This document shows, piece after piece, positions 1 to 6,302 of a stretch of DNA of 11,978 nt. The stretch is taken from the NCBI GenBank assembly GCA_027033555.1, contig JALVLE010000190.1, positions 1 through 11,978 of the forward strand. The letters run 5' to 3'. Source of the stretch: Caldifarciminota bacterium (GTDB lineage: Bacteria; Hydrothermota; Hydrothermia; UBA1063; CAJXJZ01). The position numbers and the translations under genes were made by a program. A model generated the notes under the pieces. The model ran no database searches. It saw only the letters and a program-made list of their open reading frames with translations, and was not told the DNA's origin. Every line of letters starts with the position of its first letter. Position 1 is the stretch's first letter.

Positions 1-268
1 CACGGGCTACTATAGGGATAACACCATTTTTTATGCTGATCCTTCTTAAAGTCTCTGAGGGTTCAACTGCAAAATCAATGGAGAGAGCCTTTGTAAATCT
101 CCCGCTGCCTGATCCTATTTCAAGTGAAGGATGTAATTTATGAGCTCCCATTTTCTTGAAAAGCTCAACCTCGTTTTTGAAAATTATCTGTCCGTGGGTA
201 TCAAACCATCTATCATACTCCTCTCCGTATAGATTAAAGGGGGTTATTTTTCCTTCACTCTGATTCAT
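1..268 (-). CDS. Class I SAM-dependent methyltransferase, N-terminal part (cut by window edge)
   Basis: The first 89 codons of a minus-strand gene are visible; the rest lies beyond base 1. Residues 49-57 read LEIGSGSGR, the glycine-rich motif I that binds S-adenosylmethionine in class I (Rossmann-fold) methyltransferases. The acidic residue of AVEPSE (E69) sits where the end of strand 2 normally contacts the SAM ribose. The N-terminal YGEEYDRWFDTHG stretch is typical of small UbiE/Methyltransf_11-type proteins. The ATG at 268 has an AAGGA ribosome binding site five bases upstream. It overlaps the end of fur by 14 bases, so the two are probably translationally coupled and share the fur promoter. 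The substrate cannot be told from this fragment. Confidence 0.85.
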   Translation of the reverse strand, partial: MNQSEGKITPFNLYGEEYDRWFDTHGQIIFKNEVELFKKMGAHKLHPSLEIGSGSGRFTKALSIDFAVEPSETLRRISIKNGVIPIVAR

Positions 269-671
269 TACATTCCTTACATATACCGTAAAGATAAATC
301 TCGTGAGAAAGTACTGTAAAACCGTATTTTTCCTTTATTCTCTTTGCAAGACCTTCAAGAAATTTAGGTTCCTCTTCATCTGTGTATTCTATTACCTTCC
401 CACATTTTATACACACAAGATGGTGGTGATGCACACTCTCTTTATCCACATACTCATACCTGATTGTTCCATCGCCTATGTTGATTTTGTTTACAATGCC
501 ATTCCTGTAGAAAAGGTCAAGGGTTCTGTAAATCGTCGCAAGACCTATTTTTATATTTTTCCGCTTTAAAATAAAGTAAATATTTTCAGCTGTAAGATGT
601 TCATCCGTTGCTCTTAAAACATCAAGAATAGCTTGCCTTTTTTTGGTAATTTTAACTTTTCTTTTGGGCAT
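255..671 (-). CDS. fur: Fur-family metal-dependent transcriptional regulator
   Basis: This 138-residue protein has the length and layout of Fur/PerR/Zur regulators, which bind DNA as dimers when loaded with metal. An N-terminal winged helix (about 1-78) contains the LATIYRTLDLF recognition region. The dimerisation domain follows, with a HHHH cluster (81-84), CIKC (87-90), HEIYLYGIC and CKEC (131-134). The two CxxC pairs are the structural zinc site; the histidines and nearby acidic residues form the regulatory metal site. The GKVIEYTDEE and YLYGIC stretches look more like Fur than PerR, but family members cannot be separated safely by eye. I start it at ATG 671, which has AGGA seven bases upstream. 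A longer reading from TTG 725 begins inside the -35 box of the gene's own promoter and is unlikely. The methyltransferase follows with a 14-base overlap. Confidence 0.92.
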   Translation of the reverse strand: MPKRKVKITKKRQAILDVLRATDEHLTAENIYFILKRKNIKIGLATIYRTLDLFYRNGIVNKINIGDGTIRYEYVDKESVHHHHLVCIKCGKVIEYTDEEEPKFLEGLAKRIKEKYGFTVLSHEIYLYGICKECNESE

Positions 672-696
672 TCCTTTATCCTGCATTTCACTATTT

Positions 697-725
697 ATTT
701 TAACTGGCCTAAACAGTACTGTCAA
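697..725 (-). promoter_or_regulatory. Sigma70-type promoter of fur
   Basis: On the minus strand TTGACA (725-720), a 17-base spacer and TAAAAT (702-697) form a near-consensus promoter. The predicted start is near 690, about 19 bases before the fur ATG at 671. It fits entirely in the 57-base gap between the upstream gene's stop and fur. This gives fur its own transcription start inside the longer gene chain. Confidence 0.8.
713..722. promoter_or_regulatory. Perfect palindrome at fur -35 box, possible operator
   Basis: The bases ACAGTACTGT form a perfect 10-base palindrome overlapping the first bases of the fur -35 element. A repressor bound here would block RNA polymerase. It does not resemble the classic 19-base Fur box or the PerR box, so the binding protein is unknown. 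A 10-base palindrome can occur by chance; the position is what makes it notable. Confidence 0.3.
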
Positions 726-728
726 AAA

Positions 729-959
729 CTATTCATTTATAAGTGACTGTGCCTCATCGTAAAATTCCCGAGGAACCAACACCTTTGCCTGTCCAAGCCT
801 GTGAGCAGTCAAACCGTATATTTTCCCTATTGCCTCATATTCAAGCCTCACAGGAATACCATTGCTCTTTAATAGTCCCTCCACAATCTGCGCCTGTATT
901 CTGGTGCCTATAAACACAGGTACCCATGACAATGTTTTACGCCTGTTTTCTTTCTCCAA
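729..959 (-). CDS. DUF2007 (putative signal-transducing) small protein
   Basis: This 76-residue protein matches the pattern of DUF2007 proteins: a short ferredoxin-like fold with a helix such as AQIVEGLLKSNGIPV, then a strand and the ending KVLVPREFYDEAQSLI. In this family the helix-turn and the V.VP....A..L. ending are the recognisable parts. Some family members are annotated as signal-transducing proteins, but the biochemical role is not established. The start is a TTG at 959, preceded by GAGGGGG. This lies inside the last codons of yggS, giving a 23-base overlap. No ATG or GTG nearby has a better ribosome binding site. It lies between yggS and fur in the same chain. Confidence 0.7.
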   Translation of the reverse strand: MEKENRRKTLSWVPVFIGTRIQAQIVEGLLKSNGIPVRLEYEAIGKIYGLTAHRLGQAKVLVPREFYDEAQSLINE

Positions 960-1620
960 AAATCCCCCTCCCTATCCTCAACATGGTGCTCCCTTCCCAA
1001 ATAGCATATTCAAAGTCCTCAGTCATTCCCATAGAAAGAACAGAAAATGTTCTTTCAAACTCTTTTTCAGCCTTTTCTTTTATTTCCCTTAAAAGGGCAA
1101 ACGCCTTTCTGGATCTTTTTTCATCTACTGGATATGGTCCCACTGTCATAAAACCCATAACTTCAATCTTTTCAAGAGACAAAGCTTTCTCCAGCAGTCT
1201 TGAAACATGGACTGGATGTATTCCGTGCTTCTGTGGTTCGGCTGATGTGTTCACTTCTATAAGAACAGGCATTTTGTTTCGGGCTCTTTTATTGATCTCT
1301 TCAAGAAGTCTCACAGAGTCTGCAGACTGGATCATTGAAAAAAGCTTTACCGCGTATTTTACTTTATTTGTTTGTAGATGCCCGACAAGGTGCCATCTGG
1401 CACCTTGAAGATGAGCAAGTTGAGGGATTTTCTCTCTTGCTTCCTGTACCCTGTTTTCTCCGAAAAGTCTCAATCCGAGAGCATATGCTTCTTCTATCAA
1501 TTGAGCCGGAATAGTTTTTGTAACCGCCACTATAGCAATTTCATTCGGATCCCTTTTTACCTTTTCACACGCTGCACTAATTCGTTCCTTTAATACCCTT
1601 AATCTCGCTTCTATATTCAT
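937..1620 (-). CDS. yggS: YggS/PLPBP family pyridoxal-phosphate homeostasis protein
   Basis: The 227-residue protein has the size and motifs of the YggS/PROSC family. Members are single-domain PLP-binding TIM barrels of the alanine racemase N-domain fold, which control free PLP and amino-acid balance and have no known catalytic reaction. Visible signatures are VAVTK with the PLP-binding lysine K35, FGENRVQE, WHLVGHLQTNK, PVLIEVNTS, KHGI, MGFMTVGP and, near the end, LSMGMTEDFEYAI followed by GSTMLRIGRGIFG. The ATG at 1620 has GGAG seven bases upstream. Its first 44 bases overlap the end of the upstream membrane-protein gene. In many bacteria yggS neighbours envelope or division genes; here it sits between a membrane protein and a DUF2007 gene. 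Confidence 0.95.
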   Translation of the reverse strand: MNIEARLRVLKERISAACEKVKRDPNEIAIVAVTKTIPAQLIEEAYALGLRLFGENRVQEAREKIPQLAHLQGARWHLVGHLQTNKVKYAVKLFSMIQSADSVRLLEEINKRARNKMPVLIEVNTSAEPQKHGIHPVHVSRLLEKALSLEKIEVMGFMTVGPYPVDEKRSRKAFALLREIKEKAEKEFERTFSVLSMGMTEDFEYAIWEGSTMLRIGRGIFGERKQA

Positions 1621-2020
1621 TAAATAACTCCGTTAATCCTTTTAACACCCTTTCCTTCTCCTCCGGATCTACAAGAAGGAATTCTCCTCTGAAGTTTTCA
1701 AGAAATGTGTTTTTCAAATAAGGGCTAAGCAAAATGCCATTTGTGTACTCCTTTATCCTCCTAAATTCCTGCCACTTTCTCGTTTTTTTGTAGAGAGGTC
1801 TTCTAATAGTTATACCAAACGCATCGGCTACATACTCGGTCTTTACATAAAAAGGGTACAGGGCTATAAATAGTACCAGAGCTCCGAAGAGCATCCAGAA
1901 TACCCCACCCGCAAGGTATAAAAGTCCAAGTGTAATAACAAATGAAACAAGTGAAAAAACCAACTTTCGCTTGTCCCTGCGGGCAGGGTGTACGCTCCAG
2001 GTTATTTCTTTGTCTCTCAT
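1577..2020 (-). CDS. Small membrane protein with two helices and a PH-like C-terminal part
   Basis: The protein has 147 residues. Two hydrophobic segments (about 19-37 and 41-58) form a membrane hairpin. Before it is a basic segment beginning ITWSVHPARRDKRK; after it is a soluble region with TEYVADAFGITIRRPL, then KWQEFRRI and LLSPYLKN. A membrane hairpin followed by a strand-rich domain containing G.TIRRP is reminiscent of bacterial PH-like (bPH/YdbS-type) proteins, but this is by eye only. Function is unknown. The ATG overlaps the stop of the dehydrogenase gene as ATGA, indicating translational coupling, and the 3' end overlaps yggS by 44 bases. Confidence 0.8.
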   Translation of the reverse strand: MRDKEITWSVHPARRDKRKLVFSLVSFVITLGLLYLAGGVFWMLFGALVLFIALYPFYVKTEYVADAFGITIRRPLYKKTRKWQEFRRIKEYTNGILLSPYLKNTFLENFRGEFLLVDPEEKERVLKGLTELFNEYRSEIKGIKGTN

Positions 2021-3105
2021 GCCTCTTTGGGTGGCTCTACCCCAAACTCCTTACCAATACTCTTTAAGTCCTCGTAAACCTTTATGTAAAGCGGCACAGT
2101 CTTTGTGTTCTGCTCCTCCTTTTCAAACTCTTTCTCACCATGTATATAAATTCTATCTTTACCCTCGCGCTTAGGCGCATTTTTCAGCATCCTGATAAGC
2201 CCGTCCATCCCTTCTTTCAATTCTTCCTCACTTACAAACGTGTCTGCTCTCATTGCACCCACAAAGTGACATACATTTGGTGGAGCATTTTTCTTTCCAT
2301 ACACATCAAGCCCATAAGCTCCACCAGAAAACACACCGCTCAAAATATCTACAAGCATGGCAAGCCCATACCCTTTATGTCCACCTGTTTCTTCCTCTGC
2401 GCCTCCAAGTGGCAAGAGCCCACCCCCCTTTCTCTCCTTCAGATTCTCAAGAACTCTGCCTGGATCATCTGTTGGATTGCCATTTTCGTCAGTAGCCCAG
2501 GAAAGAGGGATCTTTTTACCCATTCTATGATAGACTTCAAGCTTTCCGCGAGGAACCGTACTTGTTGCCATGTCAAGAACAAATGGCTTTTCATTTTTTG
2601 CCGGGACTGCAAAACTAATAGGATTGGTTCCAAGTACCGCATCTTTACCGAAAGTAGGAACAACAAGAGGTGCTGCATTTGTTACAGAAAAACCTACAAG
2701 TCCTTCCTCAAGAGCCATGAGAGAGTAGTATCCTGCGATGCCATAATGGTTGGAATTCCTTATTGCGGCAAAACACATGTAGTTCTTTTTTGCTTTCTCT
2801 ATACATTTTTTCATTATTTTATAGGTTACTACCATTCCAAGCCCTGCATCACCATCCACAAGCATGGAGACCGGAGTTTCTTTTATAATCTGAATATTGG
2901 GGTGTGGATTCATTAACCCATTTTTAAGACCATTTATATATCTACGAAGCCGCGCAACTCCATGTGATTCCACACCTCTTCTATCAGCTCTTATAAGTAC
3001 ATCGGCCACGATCTTCGCGTCTTCCTCCGGCACATCAAGTTTTTTCATTACTTCCACCACAAATCTTTCCAGGTCAGAGATTGGTGTTCTTATATACTCT
3101 CCCAT
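2017..3105 (-). CDS. Ldh_2-family NAD(P)-dependent malate/L-lactate-type dehydrogenase
   Basis: This 362-residue protein belongs to the Ldh_2/malate-lactate dehydrogenase family, whose fold is unlike classical LDH or MDH. Members reversibly oxidise 2-hydroxy acids such as malate, lactate, sulfolactate or ureidoglycolate with NAD(P). Signatures in order are RADRRGVESHGVARL (about 44-58), RNSNHYGIAGYY, VLGTNPISFAVPA, DMATSTVPRGKLE, and the glycine-rich GGHKGYGLAMLVDILSGVFSG. The serine-histidine pair in RGVESHG and the NHYG segment are conserved catalytic or cofactor residues in the family. The length is normal. The ATG has AAGGAG upstream. It is the first gene of the chain, behind a strong promoter. 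Substrate specificity cannot be decided from sequence alone. Confidence 0.93.
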   Translation of the reverse strand: MGEYIRTPISDLERFVVEVMKKLDVPEEDAKIVADVLIRADRRGVESHGVARLRRYINGLKNGLMNPHPNIQIIKETPVSMLVDGDAGLGMVVTYKIMKKCIEKAKKNYMCFAAIRNSNHYGIAGYYSLMALEEGLVGFSVTNAAPLVVPTFGKDAVLGTNPISFAVPAKNEKPFVLDMATSTVPRGKLEVYHRMGKKIPLSWATDENGNPTDDPGRVLENLKERKGGGLLPLGGAEEETGGHKGYGLAMLVDILSGVFSGGAYGLDVYGKKNAPPNVCHFVGAMRADTFVSEEELKEGMDGLIRMLKNAPKREGKDRIYIHGEKEFEKEEQNTKTVPLYIKVYEDLKSIGKEFGVEPPKEA

Positions 3106-3126
3106 ACTTCACTCCTTTTTAAATAA

Positions 3127-3155
3127 ATTTTATTACCTCTCTAACGTTCCGTCAA
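3127..3155 (-). promoter_or_regulatory. Sigma70-type promoter of the dehydrogenase operon
   Basis: On the minus strand TTGACG (3155-3150), a 17-base spacer and TAAAAT (3132-3127) precede the dehydrogenase ATG. The predicted start is about 3120, followed by the AAGGAG ribosome binding site at 3117-3112. It probably drives the dehydrogenase, membrane protein, yggS and DUF2007 genes, with read-through into fur. Confidence 0.8.
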
Positions 3156-3192
3156 TGTGAATTATTTAACAAATACAGAATGCAGAGCCCAT

Positions 3193-3915
3193 TTATTTCA
3201 AAAATGCCCCTGAATATATGACTCTCTCGCCCTGAATTATACGGTAAAACACAGCATCCTCTATAACAAATGGCGGAACAAAGAGATTTTGTCCTTTCTT
3301 TCCGTTATAAAAATACACACCAAGCTGTCTTCCCGCTTTGTTATAAAATTCTATTTTGCACATACCAGCATGTGAAAGATTGAAAGTGATATTTTTCAGG
3401 GAAGTATGAAACTCGGACGAGTAATCTTTATCTCTTTTCTCTTTGACTTTTGAAATATTCCCCTTATATATGAGAAAGTTTAAAGTGGAATCTGCCTTTC
3501 TATATGAGACTGCAATATCGTAATACCCATCACCATCCATATCGCCAATGTATATTAAAGGGTAGGTGTAAAAATACGAGACAATCTCAGAGGACTCCCA
3601 TGAAATATTCACGTAATCTGTGTAATAATAGATTTTCCCCGTATAGGTTCCACTATTGTACGAGTACTTGAAAATTAATGCATCATTATTCCCAAAGGTA
3701 GCAAGAAAATTAATATGTTCATAAGGGGAGATGAGATAAGTGGCCCTGAGTTGATTATCAGGGAGTGTGAATACACACGCAGAATCATTATACACTACAA
3801 CTGCATCCTTATGCCCATCTCCATTTATATCATAGTATCCCCAGATATAGCTTGCTTTGCCAAAATTATGCTGATAGTAAAGATCAAACTGTGCTATAAG
3901 CAGTAACAATACCAT
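3193..3915 (-). CDS. Secreted protein with two DxDGDG Ca-binding loops and a sorting-like C-terminal domain
   Basis: The 240-residue protein starts at ATG 3915, behind a perfect AGGAGG and a promoter; a longer reading from further upstream would begin upstream of that promoter's start and is rejected. It opens with a short hydrophobic stretch (2-8), a weak signal peptide with no obvious basic start. Two loops, DINGDGHKD (29-37) and DMDGDGYYD (125-133), match the DxDGDGxxD calcium loop of FG-GAP/VCBS propeller repeats. Each is followed by a strand (AVVVY, IAVSY). The last 70 residues (KNITFNL, CKIEFYNKAGRQLGVYFY, then AVFYRIIQGERVIYSGAFLK) look like the beta-sandwich tails of FlgD-like or type IX secretion sorting domains, though divergent. 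It is probably exported and cell-surface. It is too short for a full propeller, and its function is unknown. Confidence 0.75.
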   Translation of the reverse strand: MVLLLLIAQFDLYYQHNFGKASYIWGYYDINGDGHKDAVVVYNDSACVFTLPDNQLRATYLISPYEHINFLATFGNNDALIFKYSYNSGTYTGKIYYYTDYVNISWESSEIVSYFYTYPLIYIGDMDGDGYYDIAVSYRKADSTLNFLIYKGNISKVKEKRDKDYSSEFHTSLKNITFNLSHAGMCKIEFYNKAGRQLGVYFYNGKKGQNLFVPPFVIEDAVFYRIIQGERVIYSGAFLK

Positions 3916-3937
3916 ACTTTTTCCTCCTTTTTGCTTT

Positions 3938-3966
3938 ATTATAACAACAAAAAGACGAAATGTCCA
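3938..3966 (-). promoter_or_regulatory. Sigma70-type promoter of the secreted-protein gene
   Basis: On the minus strand TGGACA (3966-3961), a 17-base spacer and a perfect TATAAT (3943-3938) lie upstream of the AGGAGG and ATG at 3915. The predicted start is near 3931. It diverges from the plus-strand promoter at 4045-4073, with about 80 bases between the two -35 boxes. Confidence 0.8.
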
Positions 3967-4044
3967 GATATAGCTTTCCACTCTTTTTCTCCCTATTCAT
4001 TACCTTCGTTCTGGCTGGGTCCCTTTTGAAAAAAAAGCGGGAAG

Positions 4045-4073
4045 TTGCAGATTTCCCAAAGAAGGACTATAAT
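4045..4073 (+). promoter_or_regulatory. Promoter predicted to make a leaderless mRNA for the 4081 gene
   Basis: TTGCAG (4045-4050), a 17-base spacer and a perfect TATAAT (4068-4073) are followed after seven bases by the ATG at 4081. Transcription would normally start 6-7 bases after the -10 box, on or one base before the A of that ATG. This leaves no room for a leader or ribosome binding site. Confidence 0.7.
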
Positions 4074-4080
4074 TATAAAC

Positions 4081-5076
4081 ATGGATAGAAAAGCATTTTA
4101 TGAAGCTGAAAAATCAAAACTCCTTAAAATAGCCCAAAATCCATTTGTTAAAGATAAAAAGACAGTTGATACAAGGAGTGTATCATTTGACAGTATGTGG
4201 GAAGAGGTAGCTAAAGAAAAATTCACCGGCTACATTGCTACAGCTACTAATGAATACAGATGGCATACCCTTGTTATTGATGGGAATATTAGATTCAGTG
4301 TATTTTTCACAAAGGGGGTAACCTTACAGGGAAAAGAAGCTCTTCTCTCTTTAAAAAGTAAATGGACAAATCCTCCTGTTGGTATAAATAAATTTTATAC
4401 CACAAAAGAAGGTGTGGAAGCATATTATGGGATGTTCAGTGGACTTAAGATCTTTGATGGAGTTAATGCCGATAACATTGGAATTGATAGACTTTTTCAA
4501 AAGTTACAGGATGAAAAATTTATAGGTCCTGCTATCTTTGATGCCAAAAACAATAAAATTATATTTTTATGGCATACAGGTAATATCCTTCATATATTCC
4601 CAGCAAGAAATATCGCCCTTGCTGTAACAGAGAAAGACCTTGAAGAAGTAATATTATCTCCAATTATCAACATTACCGCAATAAAAGCCTATCCCATGAG
4701 TTTTAACATGCCCGCCAGCAAACTCCTCTATGGGAAAAGAGCTGCTGAATTCAACGCCTATCTTTTGTGTGTACAGGAAAAGCTAAGAAAAATAATAGGC
4801 ACACGGTTAATGGAAATAATAGGAAGGGACGTGAAAAATATACTCGTAAAAAAACACTCTTTTTATGAAAGCCTTATCCAGTTTAAAGGATATAGCATAG
4901 TACTGGAGCCTAAAATACTGGATACAGGTATTACAAGAGATTTTGATGAGATAATAAAAGAAATCATTGAGATATATGTGGAAAGAGCCAGGGAAGATGC
5001 CGGGATAACTCTCGTTTCACGTGCATTTGCAGAGTGTAAAGAAAAAGGAGAGAAAAAGGGTGAAGAAAATAGCTAA
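4081..5076 (+). CDS. Soluble protein with an internal tandem duplication; function unknown
   Basis: The 331-residue protein has no signal peptide or membrane segment. It contains two related segments. Residues 36-90 include FDSMWEEVAKEKFTGYIAT, then a hydrophobic strand, IDGNIRFSVFF and a closing helix. Residues 135-188 include IDRLFQKLQDEKFIGPAIFD, then a strand, HTGNILHIFPA and a closing helix. A helix, KF.G, a strand hairpin with a G-N-I turn, and another helix is the pattern of PATAN/DUF4388-type regulatory domains, but I cannot confirm that by eye. The C-terminal third is helical and ends in a charged KEKGEKKGEENS tail. I choose ATG 4081 although no ribosome binding site is at a proper distance, because the -10 box sits just before it. 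A TTG at 4045 would be the -35 box. The gene overlaps the next by 17 bases. Confidence 0.8.
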   Translation: MDRKAFYEAEKSKLLKIAQNPFVKDKKTVDTRSVSFDSMWEEVAKEKFTGYIATATNEYRWHTLVIDGNIRFSVFFTKGVTLQGKEALLSLKSKWTNPPVGINKFYTTKEGVEAYYGMFSGLKIFDGVNADNIGIDRLFQKLQDEKFIGPAIFDAKNNKIIFLWHTGNILHIFPARNIALAVTEKDLEEVILSPIINITAIKAYPMSFNMPASKLLYGKRAAEFNAYLLCVQEKLRKIIGTRLMEIIGRDVKNILVKKHSFYESLIQFKGYSIVLEPKILDTGITRDFDEIIKEIIEIYVERAREDAGITLVSRAFAECKEKGEKKGEENS

Positions 5077-5821
5077 GCTTACATTTCTCGGTGGTATTGT
5101 ATTATTAATTCTTAGCTTTCTTTCACTTCTTTTGGGAAGAGGAGTATGGGTACCCGCAACTGGTGTGGCCATAATGTACATGGGAGTAGCCACCGCCATA
5201 ATTGGCTTTACAGCATTCAGATCCGTACATATTCCGGAAGGTCACAAATTTGCATGGGCTGCAATAGGAGGAGGCATGTTTTCCTACTCTATCGGTACTC
5301 TTTTCAGATTAAAACTCGCAGGTCCAACTGGCATCAGCGCCTCTGTCTTTGTTACAACCGATTACCTCCTTGTTTTTGGTTATGCACTTTTAACTGGAGG
5401 TTATTACATTTTCTTATCCCGCGCCGGTAATATTATTGATGAGATTGAAAAATTAAAAATTATCTGGGGTGTGGGTATATTTGCAATACTTGTGGTGGAT
5501 CTTATAATAGCTATGGAAGCCACCGCAATTTTTGGCAAAACTACAGCTGGAATGCTTGTAAATATCTATTATATTTCCCTTGATATACTTATGCTGCTTA
5601 TAGGTATATCCTACCTTTTTGCCTATAAAGACGGAAAAATCTCATTCTTTTACCGTGTATTGTTTATAAGCATCGTCCTGTGGCTGATTGTAGACGCTGT
5701 ATTTGTTTTTAGAGGCTCTTATGGTAAGCCAACCTCATTTGTGATTGCATGGGGAAAGGTTATACCTGTATTTTTACTCCTTTATGCCCAGAAAATATAC
5801 ATTGAAATTTTTGCAGAATAG
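5060..5821 (+). CDS. Eight-helix integral membrane protein, function unknown
   Basis: The 253-residue protein is almost entirely hydrophobic, with about eight membrane helices at roughly 5-25, 31-53, 64-86, 94-119, 134-158, 162-188, 196-218 and 226-248. Loops are short, so there is no large soluble domain. Segments around 101-120 (DYLLVFGYALLTGGYYIFL) and 175-189 (DILMLLIGISYLFAY) resemble each other, suggesting that the protein may be two four-helix halves. The start is a GTG at 5060 with GGAG nine bases upstream, inside the last codons of the preceding gene. Upstream in-frame starts lack a ribosome binding site. The overlap suggests that the 4081 protein and this one are produced together and may act together at the membrane. 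Confidence 0.8.
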   Translation: MKKIAKLTFLGGIVLLILSFLSLLLGRGVWVPATGVAIMYMGVATAIIGFTAFRSVHIPEGHKFAWAAIGGGMFSYSIGTLFRLKLAGPTGISASVFVTTDYLLVFGYALLTGGYYIFLSRAGNIIDEIEKLKIIWGVGIFAILVVDLIIAMEATAIFGKTTAGMLVNIYYISLDILMLLIGISYLFAYKDGKISFFYRVLFISIVLWLIVDAVFVFRGSYGKPTSFVIAWGKVIPVFLLLYAQKIYIEIFAE

Positions 5822-6302
5822 TCTTAAAATACTGCTTCTTCCCGTACTCTTTATTGCAATTTCATGTATTTATACATTTACAGGCGGCTATCCCTCACAC
5901 CTGAGAAAAGTGTACATAATGCATGTTAAAAATAGAAGTACGAGACAGGACCTCACACTTACCATTGAAAATCTTTTTATCCAGAACCTTGAAAAGGATG
6001 GTAGATTGAGTATAACTTCCAGAGACAAAGCAGGACTTATTATTATTCCCGTAATAGAAGATATCAAAAAAACACCCACCGAATTTACAGAGAACGGAGA
6101 GATTACTGTGTACTCCATAACAACAAAGGCTATAATCAAAACCCTTGTAAAAAAAGACAGCTCTTATTTTCTCAAGGATACTGTGTTTATAGGCAAAGGG
6201 ATTTACAAGGTTACAGATGAAAATGAAAATGCAGGCATAGAAAGGTCTATAAACGACCTGGTAAATAACTTCCTTTCCAGACTATTTGAGGTCAGAATTT
6301 AG
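5784..6302 (+). CDS. LptE-like outer-membrane lipoprotein
   Basis: This protein of about 172 residues has a basic start (MPRK), a hydrophobic stretch (ILLLPVLFIAIS) and a cysteine at 28 that would be lipidated. After it come YTFTGGYPSHLRKVYIMHVKN, then helix 57-70 (LTLTIENLFIQNLE), DGRLSITSRDKAGLIIIPVIEDI and a C-terminal helix with INDLVNNFLSRL. This order matches LptE, the lipoprotein that plugs the LptD barrel and completes lipopolysaccharide export: a G..P..hlr.v.I..f.N strand, a helix, D.RL.lt....A..ii...I. The size fits. No good ribosome binding site exists, so it is probably coupled to the upstream gene, which it overlaps by 38 bases. ATG 5784 is my choice; TTG 5799 or ATG 5745 are possible. 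LptD is not in this window. Confidence 0.68.
   Translation: MPRKYTLKFLQNSLKILLLPVLFIAISCIYTFTGGYPSHLRKVYIMHVKNRSTRQDLTLTIENLFIQNLEKDGRLSITSRDKAGLIIIPVIEDIKKTPTEFTENGEITVYSITTKAIIKTLVKKDSSYFLKDTVFIGKGIYKVTDENENAGIERSINDLVNNFLSRLFEVRI

Noticed and set aside
672..725. Longer fur reading that starts at TTG 725
   Set aside because: The TTG is the first three bases of the -35 box TTGACA and the extra 18 residues do not belong to the Fur family; ATG 671 has a better ribosome binding site.
926..1408. 160-codon plus-strand frame opposite yggS
   Set aside because: It is antisense to strongly conserved YggS motifs and has no recognisable protein features.
2140..2916. Long open frame (258 codons) on the plus strand opposite the dehydrogenase gene
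   Set aside because: It is fully antisense to a clearly conserved Ldh_2 gene, its translation has no family-like motifs, and it lacks a ribosome binding site; the low stop frequency is a by-product of the coding strand.
3916..3981. Longer N-terminus of the secreted protein
   Set aside because: It would begin upstream of the TATAAT -10 box and predicted start site; the AGGAGG before ATG 3915 and the hydrophobic stretch after it fit better.
4045..4080. Longer reading of the 331-residue protein from TTG 4045
   Set aside because: The TTG lies in the -35 box and the extra 12 codons contain the -10 box; transcription would start after them.
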